64,000 bases of DNA from Paenibacillus_AR sp051594765 (GTDB lineage: Bacteria; Bacillota; Bacilli; Paenibacillales; NBRC-103111), in NCBI RefSeq assembly GCF_051594765.1, contig NZ_JBPPGJ010000012.1, positions 1-64,000 of the forward strand, given 5' to 3'. This document shows, piece by piece, positions 62,329 to 64,000 of this stretch; position 1 is the first letter of the stretch; every line of letters starts with the position of its first letter. The notes under the pieces were generated by a model. That model saw nothing but the letters and a program-made list of their open reading frames with translations, ran no database searches and was not told the DNA's origin. A program made the translations under genes and the position numbers.

Positions 62329-62757
62329 TTAGAACCGATCTTTTTGGAGACGGTCCTTGATGTTGTAGCTGACGTGATTTTCCTGCTGCTTCTGCTGCTG
62401 TCTCCGCTTCTCATCCTCCGTCAGATTCTGATAATCCTTGGAGAGCTTCTTGCGGCAGTTCTCGCAGATGTGGCCTTCGCGGATCGGTTCCCCGCAGGAC
62501 TCGCACGGGTAGTTCAGGTTCGGCATATTCATGATGGAAATCCGGCCCTCCCGGATAAAGCGCACGATCTGCTTGACCGGCACCTCCGTGTCCTCGCTCA
62601 CCTGCTGGATGGTGCTTCCCCGGTTTTCGCGCAGATACTTGGCCACATTCTCGTACATCTTGTCGATTTCCTTCACACATGCGGGGCAAACATCATGGAT
62701 GTTATTCTTCGCATATAATTTGCCGCAACGGCTGCAGTTGCCCACATTCAGAGTCAT
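62329..62757 (-). CDS. yvyF: Flagellar operon zinc-ribbon protein YvyF
   Basis: A 142-residue protein of the TIGR03826 flagellar-operon family. An N-terminal zinc ribbon (CSRCGKLY...CPACVKE, about 8-31), a short helix-turn-helix-like part (IQQVSEDTEVPVKQIVRFIREGRI, about 50-73) and a second zinc ribbon (CESCGEPIREGHICENC, about 84-100) are followed by a charged tail. It may bind nucleic acid, and its role is unsettled. The start at 62757 follows AGGTGGG. It lies between comFC and flgM, as in Bacillus. Confidence 0.88.
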   Translation of the reverse strand: MTLNVGNCSRCGKLYAKNNIHDVCPACVKEIDKMYENVAKYLRENRGSTIQQVSEDTEVPVKQIVRFIREGRISIMNMPNLNYPCESCGEPIREGHICENCRKKLSKDYQNLTEDEKRRQQQKQQENHVSYNIKDRLQKDRF

Positions 62758-62875
62758 TACGGGACCCACCTTTCTGCAAAAGCATTCTATAGGCCTAGTT
62801 TACCTTATGTCCGCATCCCTTGTATAGGCCTCTTCCTCACACTTTAGCCATAGTTATGCCAATTTTCGACATTCG

Positions 62876-63640
62876 TCACCGTGCCCAGCACAATCCGTAG
62901 ACCTTGGCCTCCGGCATCACTTCATGGACAGCAGATGCGCAGTGGTTCAAGGTGCTTCCTGTCGTGTATACGTCATCTACGATGGCAATGGACAGGGGCC
63001 TGCCCCCAAAATGCTTCCGGAGCTTGGCCCCCCGCTCCGCCGACATGGCAAATGCCCCCTGGAGACTGGCTAACCGCTCCTGCCGGCTCTGAAAACTCAT
63101 TTTCTCCGTGATTCTCGTCCGCATCAGCAGCGGCACGACGGGGAGCCTTACCAGCCCGGCCAAGACACGAGCCGTTTCTTCCGCCTGGTTGAAGCCCCGC
63201 TCCTTCAAGCGGTCCTTGCTGAGCGGCACATAGGTCAAGAGATCGAAGCGGACTCCCGCAGGAAATGCCCGGTACGCATGGACGAGCATCCTCCCCAACA
63301 GCCTGCTAAGACGCTCGTCCCCCCGATATTTGTACAGCGCCAGCAGATTCTTCATCCGATCATCGTACTCCACCGCACTCCGGTTCATTAGAAGCGGGGG
63401 CCGCTGCCTGCGCACACAATCGGGGCAATCTTCATACCGCCCGCACACCGGACAACGGATCGACCGAATCCAAGGAATCGTATTGAAGCACTCCCTGCAC
63501 AATCCCAGCGGATTGACGCCATCGAATCGAGGCTGCGCTTTACAGGACACACACAGCGGATGAGAAGGGCTTAGGAATGCCCGGACTCCCTTCCCCATCA
63601 GCAGACCTAGATTCTCCAGAAAAAGAATGGGTGATTCCAT
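62876..63640 (-). CDS. comFC: ComF-family phosphoribosyltransferase-like competence protein
   Basis: A 254-residue protein. An N-terminal double zinc-binding segment (CVSCKA...CRECF, CPVCGRYEDCPDC) is followed by a type I phosphoribosyltransferase domain with the PRPP loop VDDVYTTGST near residue 225. ComFC (GntX-like) works with the ComFA helicase in uptake of single-stranded DNA. The ATG at 63640 follows GGGAGAGG and lies 34 bases inside the end of comFA, so the two are translationally coupled. Confidence 0.93.
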   Translation of the reverse strand: MESPILFLENLGLLMGKGVRAFLSPSHPLCVSCKAQPRFDGVNPLGLCRECFNTIPWIRSIRCPVCGRYEDCPDCVRRQRPPLLMNRSAVEYDDRMKNLLALYKYRGDERLSRLLGRMLVHAYRAFPAGVRFDLLTYVPLSKDRLKERGFNQAEETARVLAGLVRLPVVPLLMRTRITEKMSFQSRQERLASLQGAFAMSAERGAKLRKHFGGRPLSIAIVDDVYTTGSTLNHCASAVHEVMPEAKVYGLCWAR

Positions 63641-64000
63641 GTTTTCCTCTCCCTTCGTTGCAGATAGCCCTGATCGGAGGCGATCCGGTTCATGGTCCGG
63701 ATCTGGCGGACGGCGGAGGCCTGGGCCCTTGTCCATTCCTGTGATACGAAGTATACATGGCCGTTAGGATCATCCTTGCTGCGTCCCGCCCGGCCGGACA
63801 TCTGGACCAGTGAGGCTTCGTCGAACAGTCGGGAGTCGGCTCCCAGGATGAACACATCCGTCTTGGGTACCGTCACCCCGCGCTCCAGAATAGTGGTCGT
63901 TACTAATAGATCCACGGTCTTCTCTCGGAAGGACGACACCTTATCCCCGCGTTCCTCATCCTTGGAGGAGGTTCCCTTCACCAGCTTATCCGGATAAAGG
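63607..64000 (-). CDS. comFA: ComFA DNA-uptake helicase, C-terminal part (runs off window)
   Basis: Only the last 130 or so codons are present, and the frame is open to the right edge. The visible part is the second RecA-like domain of a superfamily 2 helicase: VDLLVTTTILERGVTVP (motif V) and SLVQMSGRAGRSKDDPNG (motif VI). With comFC following in an overlapping frame, this is the DEAD-box motor ComFA that pulls transforming DNA into the cell. N-terminal zinc finger and Walker motifs lie outside the window. Confidence 0.9.
   Translation of the reverse strand, partial: LYPDKLVKGTSSKDEERGDKVSSFREKTVDLLVTTTILERGVTVPKTDVFILGADSRLFDEASLVQMSGRAGRSKDDPNGHVYFVSQEWTRAQASAVRQIRTMNRIASDQGYLQRRERKTWNHPFFFWRI

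Overview
The window looks like a chromosomal segment of a spore-former-type Firmicute of the Paenibacillus kind. This is inferred, not proven. The sequence is fairly GC-rich, purine-rich Shine-Dalgarno sites precede GTG and TTG as well as ATG starts, and sigma-A and sigma-D (flagellar) promoters can be read. The gene order comFA-comFC-yvyF-flgM-flgN-flgK-flgL-yviE-fliW-csrA-hag ... flaG-fliD-fliS-fliT-csp-hpf-secA-prfB-yitT, and further along ftsE-ftsX-(M23 hydrolase)-ctpB-minJ and uvrB-uvrA, matches the Bacillus subtilis comF-to-uvr region. Most genes are on the minus strand, so the locus is transcribed from high to low coordinates.

Layout, left to right. 1-130: possible end of an IS200-like element cut by the window edge. 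0.18-6.1 kb: an efflux module, with an RND pump plus TetR repressor diverging from a 14-TM MFS pump; two perfect 14-bp palindromes lie in the shared promoter region. 6.1-8.6 kb: a U32-family protein. 8.86-9.99 kb: eleven tRNA genes in two promoter groups. 10-17.3 kb: accessory metabolism (AraC regulator, secreted beta-propeller phytase with a Pho box, sugar isomerase, siroheme nitrite/sulfite reductase, DUF4432 sugar-binding protein). 17.3-19.6 kb: an isolated second flagellin and a short second csrA. 19.9-25 kb: uvrBA with a LexA box. 25.1-26.6 kb: motAB. 26.7-32.6 kb: division and wall-remodelling genes minJ, ctpB, M23 activator, ftsX, ftsE. 32.8-35.9 kb: VanW/G5 protein and a DUF1700-DUF4097 pair. 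36-44.3 kb: arginine operon argCJBDFGH. 44.5-50.5 kb: yitT-family, prfB (programmed frameshift), secA, hpf, csp. 50.6-50.7 kb: a cluster of DnaA boxes. 50.8-62.8 kb: late flagellar genes with flagellin methylase FliB. 62.9-64 kb: comFC and part of comFA.

Functionally, the right third is a FlgM/sigma-D and FliW/CsrA/flagellin control circuit: chaperones (FliS, FliT, FlgN), cap and junction proteins, two flagellins and a lysine methylase. The most unusual feature is at 19.4-19.55 kb. A sigma-D-type promoter there starts a leader with two hairpins that both present an AGGAC loop, the classical CsrA target. The second hairpin sits inside a terminator-like stem just upstream of the csrA paralog. 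This may be a CsrA-sequestering small RNA or an autoregulatory attenuator. Other notable points are the DnaA-box cluster, the Pho box in front of the phytase, and an uncharacterised small helical gene between the main flagellin and FliB that lies behind the flagellin terminator.
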